A stretch of 64,000 nt of DNA from NCBI RefSeq assembly GCF_963169125.1, contig NC_084802.1, positions 27,471,107-27,535,106 on the forward strand, given 5' to 3'. The notes under the pieces are model-generated. The model had not been told where the DNA came from. It worked only from the letters and a program-made list of their open reading frames with translations, and searched no databases. Origin of the DNA: Humulus lupulus (taxonomy: Eukaryota > Streptophyta > Magnoliopsida > Rosales > Cannabaceae). The stretch's first letter is position 1, and every line of letters starts with the position of its first letter. This document shows, piece by piece, positions 33,203 through 45,097 of this stretch. Both the position numbers and the translations under genes were made by a program.

Positions 33203-36200
33203 GATCCGCTATTTATGAAGTCTTAACAAGCAGGAAATGAGCAGACTTGGTTAGACTATCTATTACTACCCAAGCTGAATCATGCTGCCTATTTGTTCAT
33301 GGAAAACCTGTCACGAAATCCATAGCTATATCGTCCCACTTCCATTCTGGTACGCTAAGCAGTTGCAATAAGCCTGCAGGCCGCTGATTCTTTGCTTTCA
33401 CTTGCTGGCATATTAAACACTTAGACACGAATTCTGCTATTTCTTTCTTCATCCCTGGCCACCAATAGATTGCCTTGAAGTCGTGTGTCATCTTGGTCGA
33501 CCCTGGATGAACTGAGTACGGGGTACTGTGTGCTTCGTCTAGAATTACCATCTTAATCCTTTGATCATTCGGCACGCATACCCAATCCTTATATCTCAAT
33601 AATACTTGACCAGATATTGAGAAATCTGTGGCCTTGCCTTTTCTAACTGCTTTCACATGTGTCGCTAGTGTGTCGTCATGCCCTTTCCCAATCTGTATAT
33701 CTTCTAGCAGATTTGACTGGATAGACAAGTTAGTCAGCTTGCCGACAACTACTTCTATTCCGGCATTGATCAGCTCCTGCTGCAGCGGCTTTTCTATTCC
33801 AGCTAGTGCTGCTAAACTTCCATAACTCTTCCTACTTAGCGCATCGGCAACTACGTTTGCCTTTCCCGGGTGGTATTAGATTTCGCAGTCGTAGTCCTAT
33901 ACTAACTCTAACCACCTGTGCTACCTCATGTTGAGCTCCTTCTGAGTAAAGAAGTACTTTAAACTTTTGTGGTCCGTATAAATCTCGCACCATTCTCCGT
34001 AAAGATAATGGCACCAGATTTTCAACGCAAAGACCACCGCTGTCAACTCCATATCGTGAGTTGGGTAGCATTGCTCGTACTCCTTCAGTTTCCTTGAGGC
34101 ATAGGCTATCACCTTGTCATTTTGCATCAGCACGCAACCCAACCCTTGCTTCGACGCATCGCAGTAGACTACGAACTTATCGTTGGGTGTCGGTACACAG
34201 AGTACTGGTGCTGAGCACAACTTGTCCTTAAGCAACTGGAAGCTTTCTTCACATCTATCATTCTAGTTGAATCTTTGATGTTTCTGAGTCAGGTTGGTGA
34301 GTGGAGTGGCTGTCTTAGAAAATCCCTCTACGAACCTCCTATAATAACCTGCTAATCCCAGAAAGCTCCTTACTTTGGATGCGTTCTTTGGTCTTGGCCA
34401 ATCCTTCACAGCCTCTACCTTTGATGGGTCTACTGCAACTCCGTTCTTGGATATAATGTGCCCGAGGAACGCCACTTGAGAAAGCCAAAACTCTCATTTC
34501 TTAAAATTGGCGTAGAGTTGATGCTCCTTTGGTCGTGACAAAATCAACCTTAAATGTTCCTCATGCTCGACTTTGTCCTTGGAGTATACTAAGATGTCAT
34601 CGATGAATACTTCGATGAATTTATCTAAGTAGTCCTTGAAGATCCTATTCATTACGTCCATAAATGCGGCTGGTGTGTTGGTAAGACCAAAAGACATAAC
34701 TAAGAACTCGTAGTGCCCATAACGAGTTCTAAAAGCTGTCTTAGGAATATCTTCTCCCCGCACCTTGAGCTGATGGTACCCGGACCGTAAATCACTCTTT
34801 GAAAATATGGTCGCACCTCGGAGTTGATCAAACAAGTCGTCAGTCCGGGGTAGCGGGTACTTATTCTTAATCGTTACTTTATTCAACTCGCGATAGTCTA
34901 TGCACATCTGCATGCTTCCGTCCTTCTTCTTCACAAATAGAATCGGTGCTCCCCATGGCGAATGGCTTGGTCTAATGAAGCCCAAGTCTAGGAGTTCTTG
35001 TAGCTGCATCTTTAACTCTTTGAGTTCTATAGGTGCCATCCGGTATGGTGCCTTGGAGATAGGCTTGGTGCCCAGTACTAATTCTATCGTGAAGTCAATT
35101 TCCCGAGTCGGCGGCAATCCTAGTAAATCATCGGGAAATACTTCTGGGAATTCTCTTACAATGCGGACGTCTCCAACCTTAAGCGGTGTTTCCTTTACTA
35201 CATCTGTGATGTTGGCTAAGAATGCTTGACACCCTTTTTCTATCATCCTTTGAGCTTTGAGAGATGATATTAGCGGTGTACATAGTCCTGAAACTTGTCC
35301 CATGAAACATAATCTCTGGCCGTCTGGAGTTTCGAACATCACCTTCTTGCGTTTGCAGTCGATGGTTGCGCCATGCCGTGCTAGCCAGTCTAGCCTATAT
35401 CACGTCGAAGTCCTTAATCTCTAGTTCTATCAGGTATCCTTCTAGTTCTACATCCTCAATCTTGATCGGTACGTCTCATACTATCTGTGATGATAGAACT
35501 CCTTTGCCTGAAGGCAACTCGGTTACAAACCTAGTTCTAAATCTTTCACAAGGTTTGTCTAGTTTTTCTATCATTCCTAACAAGATATACGAATGAGTGG
35601 CTCCTAAATCAAATAATACAGAACATATATTATTGAGGATAGAAACCTGACCTGTGGCCACCTTATTGCTAGCATCAGCCTCTCCTTGGGTTAAGGCAAA
35701 AGTCTTGGCAGGAACCATCTTATCTTTCTTTTTCCCCTCTGACTTGAGCTGAGGACATTCTTTCTTTCGGTGTCCCTCTTGACCACAGTTGTAACATCCT
35801 TTGGTGTTTGCCCGACATTCCCCAGGATGTTTCCTTTGGCACTTAGCACATGGCGGGTATTCTACATAACCCGACTTATTACCTCTGTTATTTGTCTGTG
35901 CCCTTTTATCGCTGTCAACCTGCTTATTGTCAGGATACCTTCTTTTCTGATCGTTGTTGTTGTTTTTGCTAGACTGATTGATGTTGCTATTATGGTTGTT
36001 GTTCCGACTAGTCTGAGGTTGAATCTGCTGTCTAGGCTCAGGCTTACTGGCTTCTTCTTTACTAACGTTAGCCTGCAGCCTTTCTACTTCTATTACCGTC
36101 TCTAGAACGTCGGCATAAGTAATATTTCCTGGGTTTGCTAACTTAACCCCTAGCTCGATCTTCGGTCGAAGGCCTCTAATGAACTTAGACACCCTCAGAT

Positions 36201-36924
36201 AGTTAGTTAGAACCATTTTCAGTGCGAACTTAGCCAAACGGTCGAACTGCCGAGCATACTTTTCCACTGATAAACTTCCTTGCTTCAGGCTAGCGAACTC
36301 CTCAACTCTTGAAGTGAGTATAGCCGAATTATAGTACTTTTTGTGGAATAGCTCCACAAATCGGGTCCAAGTCATCGTGGCAACATCATGCGTCTGCTGG
36401 ACTAAGTCCCACCATATCCTGGCATCTTTCTTGAGCAAGGACGAAATGCAGGATATGCGGTCCGCGTTGCTGAGGTTCATGTGCGTCAGGATTGGCTCCA
36501 CATTTCTTAGCCACTCTTCTGCCTCGAAGGGGTCTGTAGTCCCTTCAAAGTTCGGAGCGTGTTGCTTATGGAACCGCTCATAAATTGGCTCCATGTGTTG
36601 CACTGGATACGGCGCATAATTCACCACTGGCCATCCCTCATATGGACCAACTTGTAGGGGTGCTGAGGCCATTTGCTGTGGCTGTGGCTGCTACAAAGGT
36701 GGAGGCTGAGTCTGGGGCTAAGCCTGTTGTCGCTGTTGCTGCAATAGTTCCTCGACTTGTTGTCACAGTCTGGTGATCTCCGCAGTGTTGTCAGCTGGCG
36801 GCGGCGGCGCGTTGCGGCTGGCAGTAGCACGCATTTCCCTTCTGCAAACTGGAAGGGCTTCATTGTTCACTGGAGCAGCGTTGGAGGCGTTTCCATTGGT
36901 GCGAGTAGATCTTTAGAGCGACAT
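33203..36924 (-). pseudogene. Element C gag, protease, RT, RNase H, integrase start
   Basis: Gag begins at ATG 36924 (MSL then a stop), with a Gln/Pro-rich N-terminus holding further C-to-T type stops, and is open from 36672: MEPIYERFHKQHAPNFEG, WWDLVQQTHDV, a Asn-rich linker and the CCHC knuckle CYNCGQEGHRKKEC. The protease site reads FDLGATHS (family DSG, Ser replaced by Leu; near 35610). RT spans about 35200-34490 ([36 protein letters not shown]). RNase H spans about 34235-33930 ([20 protein letters not shown]). The integrase zinc region and first catalytic Asp (MDFVTGFP) are at 33728-33297. Stops separate these blocks. The frame ends at the D insertion and continues at 23602. Confidence 0.88.
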
Positions 36925-37459
36925 CGCAGCAGATTTCTAAAAGTTGAGAGAAACATGTCAGAACTTTACCCTAATAGGCTCTAAGGTAAAAACTTAATCT
37001 AAACAAACATATCTCAGACCTATTAGTTATGACTTCTTATGAAAATTATATAAGTCTTCTTTTTTATTAGAGTGGGTTTCTATACTTAGAAAAACAAGCC
37101 ATCTTTATTTTTTCTAAGTCTGTTTCTAATCATTCTATATGACTTAATTCTCAGGCTCGAAACTCATCTTTGTTCCAAAGTTAACCATATTGAGGGAGGG
37201 CTGGAATCAGTAAAATCGTTCCCACTACTATGGCCCCCTAACTCTCAATATAGAAACTTGGTTCATTGATTTGTATCCATCCTCACCGAAATTAGTCATT
37301 ATTTATTTTATTTAATATTTATTATGATTTCAAAAGAAAAATCAAACTCATACATGATAACAAAATAACCATGATATTAATTTGGAAAAATAAAGTTTTC
37401 ACTATTTACAACCATAAAAGAAAACAAATAAATTAAAACAAACAATGAAACTAATTATT
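36925..37459 (-). other. AT-rich spacer between accessory frame and gag of element C
   Basis: About 535 bp with no coding signal on either strand. On the minus strand it is T-rich and ends CAACTTTTAG 14 bp before the gag ATG, which looks like an intron 3' end. No donor was established. Confidence 0.4.
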
Positions 37460-37927
37460 CTAAAAATCGGGATCTTCTATATCCGATCCTTCATCTAGCA
37501 TATCATCATTTAACTCCTCATAGTCCTCATTATCATGTGCCTCAAAATTCCCTCGAGGAAGGTTCATAAAAATTCTATGCTTTTGCTCATTTGTAAACTG
37601 AAATTCCATTTTTGAAGTGAACCTAATTAAGAGAAAATAATATCTCATTGCTACCGACAGTTCATTTTCATCATCCATTGTTTCCCATATTTCCTCCAAG
37701 GCTGCAATTACAGTATGATAATCTCTAAATAGTCTAATTACTAAAATGTATTGCTCCGTTGCTCTCATCATGATCTACTTAGATTCTTGGAGGTGACCTA
37801 TTTCTCTGTGGAACAAAAGCAGCCTCCGGGTGATTCTTTCCAATACTCCTACGGTGTTTCTCGGTGCTCTAATTCTTTTTAAAGCCTTAATGGCTCAGAT
37901 ATCCTCATAAGTTAATGCTCTGTTCAT
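37460..37927 (-). pseudogene. Accessory reading frame upstream of gag in element C
   Basis: Between the PBS (38065) and gag (36924) a single minus-strand frame of 156 codons starts at ATG 37927 (MNRALTYEDI) and ends at 37460. It has two internal stops, TGA and TAG, both explained by C-to-T changes (CGA, CAG). The C-terminal part (from 37771, 103 residues) is fully open: helical in appearance (EQYILVIRLFRDYHTVIAALEEIWE), then a strongly acidic tail (DYEELNDDMLDEGSDIEDPDF). I do not recognise the family. A TTTATGTTTCAG acceptor-like site lies just upstream. Elements A, B and D show nothing similar. It may be an element-encoded accessory protein or a captured host fragment. Confidence 0.5.
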
Positions 37928-38064
37928 TCTTAACTGAAACATAAAGGCTAAAATCATTAGCTATACATATAAACATGGTAACTATAACTTAAACACTTAC
38001 TTGGCGGTCAGATTTGGAGCTTTGAGTGTGTGTATCGAAGAGAACTTCATGCGAATGAACCGTG

Positions 38065-38076
38065 GCACTGATACCA
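38065..38076 (-). other. Primer-binding site of element C
   Basis: The minus-strand TGGTATCAGTGC, two bases after the minus-strand LTR end ...GTTACA. It matches the initiator-Met tRNA complement except near its end. Confidence 0.85.
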
Positions 38077-38078
38077 AC

Positions 38079-39210
38079 TGTAACGACCCAACTATTCTTG
38101 ACTTTGGACCATTAATAAACTACTATACACAGACACTAATCTTAAGAAAACATACATATGAAATAACCATAACTTTATTTAAAAACTGTAAAGTAAATGT
38201 TTAAAATACATAAAAATTCATGAGTAGGATATGGGATCCCATTGTTTGTAAAATAAAGCATAACATAACTTAAATCTTAAAATTCATTCCAACTCAGATG
38301 CGGAAAAATACATAGAAAATATGATTGAATAACTTAAACAACTCCATCCTCAAATCGTTCGCGCAGTCCACTGATTCCATTCTCCCTCAATACACATTCC
38401 CAAGCTACCAAGAGCCTTCCCGCCGCTATAACTATTTTCCTGCACATATAAAACATAAAGGAATGAGCCTAATGCCTAGCAAGGAAAATATACTATAAGC
38501 ATGAAACATAATCATACACATAAACTATGAACATATATCATATACTATAACACATTTATCATAATTCTAACCCATGTACATGGTAACTATTGGGGTTTGC
38601 TAACTAAGCAACTATAAGCCTCAAACTACAATGAGGTTTGTTAGTTAAGCAACTATAAGCCCCAAAAACATAAAAATGTTGGGGTTTGCTATATAACAAC
38701 TATAAGCCCAAAACATAAAAATGTTAGGGTTTGCTATATAACAACTATAAGCCCCAAAACATGCATATATCATAACACATAAAATCATACTATAACACTT
38801 TTATATAAACATAGCACACATCGCATAAGAACTATCCTATTTTCCTTACCGAAAATTCCGGGATGATGAGAACAAAGTCGGGATTTTGGAACACTCCTAA
38901 AAACCATTAATAGAGAGGTGAGTATTCTAAAAGAAAAGAGACGAAAAGAATGAACTAAACCATTGAGAAGATACTTACTAACAAGAGCCTCACGTTCAAA
39001 GAACTTAGATGCCTAACCAAGAATAAAGAATATCGAGTTAGGATTTGAGTAGAGAAAACTATAAAACTAATGAAACAATACTGAAAGGAACTAAGAATAG
39101 GGATACCTTTGAAATTGCTATACCGGAACTACACCTCGAAACCGAAATACACTATAAATCTTACTCTCCAAGTGTTTGATAAGCTTATAATGATAAAAAC
39201 TTATAACCCC
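38079..39210 (-). mobile_element. Element C 5' LTR, truncated
   Basis: Co-linear with 20721-21834 of the 3' LTR, then stops at TTATAACCCC where sequence of the B LTR (CCCGTTTTGAG) begins. About 809 bp of the LTR, including its U3 start, is gone together with about 510 bp of the B LTR. The junction shares CCC. Confidence 0.9.
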
Positions 39211-40490
39211 GTTTTGAGTGTTTTTAAGGGTTTTTGGCTCGGGGTTTCAATCCTTAAGGCCCGGGATCGAATCTACTCACCGTGTGGGTACGTTTCGAGG
39301 TCCTGAGAGTGGGGTTAGGTCAAGACCCTTTCATTGTTGATTTTCATTAATGGAGGTTATAATTGGTTATGATTAGGTAACTGCTAAGGAATCAAAAGGT
39401 CGATCATTCTCAAGGGTCGTTCTCGTTCTATTTCTCGCTTGAACTAGAGGTAAGAAAACTTCACCCTATATATATGACATGCATGGATATTGTTGAGGCA
39501 TGTTGAGTGTTTAAATGTGGACCTGGATTGCACATTAAATGCTAGCAGATGTTGTTTACTTGTGTATGGTACTGACTATTCAGAATTGGCACTAGTCGCG
39601 TATTACTGACTTGAGAGTCAGAAACGGCATAAGCGTCATGAACGCAGGGCCGATAAAAGATTAAATCTAATCGATATCAGTGTTGAATGACTCTAGGAGC
39701 ATTAATGCTAGCCCGACCCTAAGGTCGATGAAAATTATAAGCATTTGACTAGTCTAGGACTAGTTACTCTGAGCCAGGGCCTAAAGCCTAGGTGACTGCT
39801 TGTCACGTGGCTAGGGAGCGGAATCCCATAATTGTGACTCTATGGTCATGCGATAGGTTATATTAGTGACTCGTTCATCGAACACCTATCATGATAAGCT
39901 AGTGAAAGGATCACTTATTTGTAAAGCCCAAGAGACCCTATCGTCACATGGCTAATGGGAACGGAACCCACTTTAGTTACTTTTCCAATTGTCACTCCTC
40001 TATTTTGGACTGAAAGTCCTGAATGATTATTATGATCATTGTTGATATTATATTCATGTGTTATTGTGTTTTCTTGCTGGGCTTTGGCTCATGGGTGCTG
40101 AGTGGTGCAGGTAAAGGGAAAGAAAAGCTCACCCAGCCTTGACTGGAGAGCTTAGGTGGTGTTGTGTACATATGCGGCCACTTGACCACCACGGCCAAGG
40201 AGTTCTTAGAGGAACTAGGGGGTTTACCCTATTTTTTTCGTTTAGGTCGGCGGGTTGTAAATTTAAACAGTAATGACCATTTTGAGTTGTAAATAACTTG
40301 TAAACGTTTTGATGGGCCCATGAACAGTTTTATGTTTTAAATAAAACATATCCTTCCCTTTTGATTGGTTTTTTACCTTAACCTGTTAATAACACCTAGA
40401 AGCACGTTTTTAACCAAAGAACTTGGGTAGCGAGTTAAATTCACGGTTCATCATTCATCGTAACTGTCCTGGGGTAACCAGGGCATTATA
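39208..40490 (+). mobile_element. Element B 5' LTR, second part
   Basis: Matches 54825-56107 of the 3' LTR. The end is mutated to GGGCATTATA. It contains a G-box CACGTG at 39804-39809, the promoter block and donor-like GTGCAG/GTAAAGG (junction 40110/40111), and the hairpin at 40181-40199. Confidence 0.9.
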
Positions 40491-40493
40491 ACT

Positions 40494-40505
40494 TGGTATC
40501 AGAAC
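40494..40505 (+). other. Primer-binding site of element B
   Basis: TGGTATCAGAAC, one mismatch to the initiator-Met tRNA complement, 3 bp after the LTR. Confidence 0.85.
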
Positions 40506-40915
40506 GTGCCAAGGTTAAGGTTCTTGTAGACTGGCTGGGCATGTACACTCCCAACTGAAGACAAGCTTGACTCATGGTTTTGTAACTATTTATGTAGTTA
40601 TATGTATAACTGCTTAAATATAGTATATTTGCGTTACCTGTATACATGAGACACCATGTTAAACCTGTGCCCTGAATATTACATCTTCAGCAACCGTGTG
40701 CTAAATAATATTGAAATTGATGGAACATACTTATTAGTATTGTTGATTATGGATTATTATGTGATACATGCTAAGTGCTAAATGCTATAATCATGTATCT
40801 ATTTGTATATTTGTATGACTGTGGAATACGATAATTTTCTGCTTGTTCTTGGATCGTAAGGCGGCAAGAGGTTTATTTATCACTACCTGACTGGCCGTAT
40901 TGACTATTGTTTCAG

Positions 40916-41923
40916 CAAGGTATAAGTTGATAAGAATACATCCAGGGCAGACAGATACACCAGCTGGCCAGAGTGATCAAGACCAAAATAATAATAATCA
41001 GGGTCAAGAGAATGACCAGGGACAGATTCCACAGCCAGCTCCTGCAAATTGGCAGCAATTATTTAATGATCTGCAGGCTACGGTGTTGAGGCAGGGAGAA
41101 GAACTCCGCCTCCTGAGACAACAACAAGCACCTACAATGGCCATTGTATCAGAGGCACCTCCTGTATCGGTGCCAGCAGGTGAGCAGCTACCTGAGGTTG
41201 GTAATAAATGGGAGCCTCTCTATGAAAGGTTCAGGAAGCAACAACCTCCAGTGTTTGAAAGCAGTGCAGATCCTGCCAAGGCAGCGCAGTGGATGAGTAT
41301 GATTACCACCATCCTGGACTTCATGAGGGTGACTGGTAACGAGAGGGTGGCTTGTGCCACTTATATGTTTCGGGAGGATGCCTAAATTTGGTGGGAGGTT
41401 ATTACCCAGACCAAAAATGTTAATGCCCTGAGTTGGGAAGAGTTTCAGACACTGTTCAACGAGAAATATTATAATGATGCCATCAGGGCGGCAAAGGCTG
41501 AGGAGTTTATCAGGATACTTCAGGGAGGTCTGTCAGTCACTGAGTATGCCTTGAAGTTTGATCGCTTGGCAAAGTTTGCCATGGAGCTGGTGCCCACTGA
41601 TGGGACTAGGAGGGAGAGATTTCTCCAGGGGCTACAACCCAGATTAGCCTATGATGTTTATATTACCACTGTCACTGGGGTTACTACGTATGCATAGGTG
41701 GTTGAGACGGCACTCACAGCTGAGAGTGCAGAGAACAAGATCTAGCAAGACAATCCAACCAGAAAGGAGTTCAGGAGGACAAGTCCTCCATTTGTGGGTT
41801 CTAGTAGGGATGGAGGCTCCAGTGATCAGAAGAGGAAGGTTCCTAACACCTTCCCAGTTCCAGGTCCTGATAGGCGACCCTGTGGTGTTTCAATGGGTCG
41901 TCCAGGTGGTAATGAAGCCTGGA
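40916..41923 (+). pseudogene. Element B gag, first part
   Basis: Follows the acceptor-like TTTCAG (40915). The original ATG appears mutated (ATA in the context AAGAATACATCC, where D has GAATGAACTC). The frame reads GQTDTPAGQSDQDQ, NWQQLFNDLQATVLRQGEELRLLRQQ, YERFRKQQPPVFESS and GNERVACATYMFREDA up to TAA 41383. It then continues IWWEVITQTKNVN...FNEKYYNDAIRAAKAEEF...EYALKFDRLAKFA. Further stops at about 41696 (CAG to TAG) and 41743 (TGG to TAG). It is cut by the solo LTR at 41924 and continues at 44096. This is the capsid part of Gag, about 85% like that of D by eye. Confidence 0.88.
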
Positions 41924-44090
41924 TGTAACACCCTACTTCCTTAGAGCCGTTACCAAGTGAGTTTAAAACGTGCATTCAACTCGCTAATCAAGGTTTTAGG
42001 TCAAATAGTGTAATTAAGCCATAAGCAGAGGAAAACTTAGAAATAATCTCATTTCATTGAAAATCATAAAATTTTAACACTTGGGATCCCAAAATATAGT
42101 TTAGAAACATTTACAACATATAAACTGAACCAAGTCGACTAAACGACAAAATCTAGGTTTATTTACAAACATCTCCCAAAATCCACTGGCTGTGGCAGCC
42201 AGGCTGGCCAAACATGTACACGCCGCCTCACGCCTGCTACACTCATGGTTGGTTGCCTTTCTCCTTACCCTTAGCTGCACCACAGAGCATCTGTGAGCCG
42301 AAGCCCAGCAAGAAAACCCACAAACAGATAACATATGCAAAACATACACCAAGCATATAAGCAGGCCACCAATGGGCTAAACACATACGGCCTAGCCATC
42401 CCAGGCGCTTACCAGGCCCTAGGTTCGCAGTCCACACCGTGAGGATATCCCAGGTATCCTTTTAGGGACTTGCCCTAGCAACTCGCACTCCACGTGCTCC
42501 ACGCTGCTCCCGGCCCCTTGCCGTACTCGGTCTTGCACTCAACGTGCCTAACACCGTTCCTGACCCCTGCCGATCCTGGCCTACATCGTTCCCGGCTCTT
42601 GCCGATCATTCACATAATTGCACTCATAGCATAATAAACAAGTACCAAATACCAGCAAATACAATCAAAGGGCTACGCCCTGCAATTCAAACACGTTGGG
42701 CTCAGCCCTGCATACAAGCTCTTTGGGAACAAGGGTTTTCTTACCTGAGTCCCGAGCTCACCGAGCATCGATGTCCCGAGCACAGTCCTCTAACTTGAGC
42801 CTCGCCGAAACCCTAGTCACAACACATTAACAATATCCATCCATCAAGTTCTAATCCAATAAATAACTTTGATCCATAACCCTAACCTCCGGGACCTTGA
42901 ATTCTATCAATCCGGGTGATAAAATCCATCCCGAGCCTTAGCCATTGAGTTCCCTAGCCTAAATACCCTTAAAAACACAAACTGGCACTAAGAGCCGTGA
43001 CCCTACCCACAAGCATCGCAGCTAGCCTCGAAACAGAGGCTAGCACCTCACTGTCACCCACATGGGCTGCGGTGCGCATCACCAAGCACCGCGGCGCGCA
43101 TGAAACTTCTCGACCTCCCATGGCCGCGCGCACACGGGCCGCGGCGTGCCCATCCTAGGGCCGCGACCCTCACCTCCAAACCCAGATTTCTCACCCTTTT
43201 TTCCTGGGTTTTCTTCAAACCAATCCTCCCCAAAACCAAACCAACAATCCCAGTTTATCACCATAATAATTTCTAACACAGAATCAACTTCAAAACCCAA
43301 CAGAGACTAGCTCCAAATTTACCCAAACCATCAAGAACAAACTACAACCTCAGCCAACATGCAAACTCATATATTCAACCTTAAACCAGCTAATAAATTG
43401 ATACAATTCAACATGATAAAAACTTACCTTTGCTAGATAATTCTTCTGAGCCACTCCCCTAGATTCCAAGCTATAATTCTCCAATTTTCCCAGCTTGAAA
43501 CTCTGAATTCCCCTGGCTTTTCCTCAAGAGTTTTTCCCTTAGTGCAACTTGGAGAGTAAAGAGAGAATATGGTAGAGTCTAAGGTTGGTTTCTCCAAGTT
43601 TCCCAACAATTCCTCTATTTTGTTTTTATCTAACTTAATCTATGTGGTTACCTCAAGGCTCGGGGTACCAAAACGTCCCCGAGGGCAAAATGGTAAATTT
43701 CCCCAATATTCCCTCCTAGACATTCTATCCTCAAATATATCTCCAAATATTTATTTCCTTAACCCGTTAACCCATTATAATAACTAATGCCCAAGTTACC
43801 CCTCGACTCGCCCCGAGTCGGATTCTCAACCCCGTTGTGACTTTCTGGTTAACCGCTCCCCAGGACTGCCTCGGATCGTGCTGCACAGACATATCACATA
43901 TATATATAGCATTTATCACATTTATGCCCCTAATATCCAGACGGGGCCCACATGCACATTTGACTCAACCAAACATGCATCATTATCATATATTCACATT
44001 AATTCATACATTAACATAATAATCCATTTATTGCCCTCTAGGCACACTAATCAAGGCCCTAAGCCTTATTAGCAAATTCGGGTCGTTACA
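41924..44090 (-). mobile_element. Solo LTR in B gag, minus strand
   Basis: 2,167 bp, plus-strand ends TGTAACACCC and GGGTCGTTACA; target duplicates CTGGA (41919-41923) and CTGTA (44091-44095), one mismatch. Same family as the LTR at 1-881. The hairpin at 42186-42202 is a perfect 7-bp stem with a 3-nt loop (CTGGCTG, CAGCCAG). A GC island of GCCGCGGC and GCGCGC words spans about 43065-43175. The donor-like site reads GTGCAGCTAAGG. Confidence 0.9.
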
Positions 44091-44095
44091 CTGTA

Positions 44096-45097
44096 AGTCT
44101 TATCCTGAATGCCCTAGATGCAAAAGGCGTCATTTGGGAGAGTGTAGGGCAAAGGCCTGCTTTTCGTGTGGAGCAGTGGGTCATCTTAAGAAGGATTGCC
44201 CTAAGGTAAGAAAAGAAGAACCCAGGAAAGCGGAAAACTCGGCCCCAGCTCGAGTGTTCGCATTGACACAAGCAAAAGCTGAGGCTTCTCCCTTAGTAGT
44301 TACAGGTCAGCTTCTTAGTGCTGGAACCCCTTATAATGTTTTGATTGATTTTGGTGCTACACATTCTTTTGTTGCTAGTAGAATTATTGATAGACTGTGT
44401 AGACTATGTGATTTTTATGCTGTGGGGTTTGGAACTTTGTTACCCACTGGGGAATTAGTGGTATCCAGGAGATGGGTCAGATCTTTGCCAGTGACAGGGG
44501 AGGGCAGAGAGTTGTTAGTGGATTTGATAGAGTTGGTTATGACTGACATCGATATGATATTGGGAATCGACTGGTTGGTGAAGTATGGGGCAACCATTAA
44601 TTGTAGAAGGAAGATGGTCACCTTTGAGCCTGATGGTGAGGATCCTTTTGTGTTTGTTGGTACTGTGCATGGACCTCGCATACCTACGATTTCTGTTTTG
44701 AGGGCTAGGGATCTATTGCAAGGGGGTTGCATTGGGTTTTAGCCAGTGTGGTTGACACCACTTAGGTCGTGCCAGTGAGACCAGAAGAGACCAGAATTTT
44801 TTGTGAATTCTTGGATGTGTTTCCAGAAGATTTTCCAGGGTTGCCACCACACAGGGAAATAGAGTTCGTGATAGAACTAGCACTAGGGACGGAGCCAGTG
44901 TCTAGAGCACCTTACAGAATGGCCCCAGCTGAGTTAAAGGAATTAAAGGTACAGTTGCAAGAACTGATGGATTTGGGTTTTATCAGACCTAGTTTCTCAC
45001 CTTGGGGTGCGCCAGTTCTGTTGTAAAGAAAAAGGATGGTTCTCTGGGGATGTGCATTGATTACAGAGAACTGAATAAGTTGACAATCAAGAACAAG
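44096..45097 (+). pseudogene. Element B gag end, protease, RT start
   Basis: Resumes as SYPECPRCKRRHLGECRAKACFSCGAVGHLKKDC (zinc cluster and CCHC knuckle). The protease has IDFGATHSF near 44345, where the catalytic DSG has become DFG. A stop/frameshift follows near 44742 and another TAG at about 44764 that is shared with D. RT begins with [25 protein letters not shown] and ends at SPWGAPVLL, where a 1-base loss shifts the frame (about 45022). The frame is cut by the solo LTR at 45098. Confidence 0.88.

Larger units (their letters stand above)
20721..39210 (-). mobile_element. Element C: Tekay-type retrotransposon, minus strand, hosting D
   Basis: Reading on the minus strand: 5' LTR (38079-39210, truncated), PBS, accessory reading frame, gag, protease, RT, RNase H, integrase (broken by D at 23603-33197), chromodomain, PPT, 3' LTR (20721-22643). 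The remaining length without D is about 8.9 kb. Its target duplicate would be TTTTG (20716-20720), but the other copy is lost in the deletion at 39207-39210. LTR differences are about 6 in the first 235 bp by eye. Confidence 0.9.
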
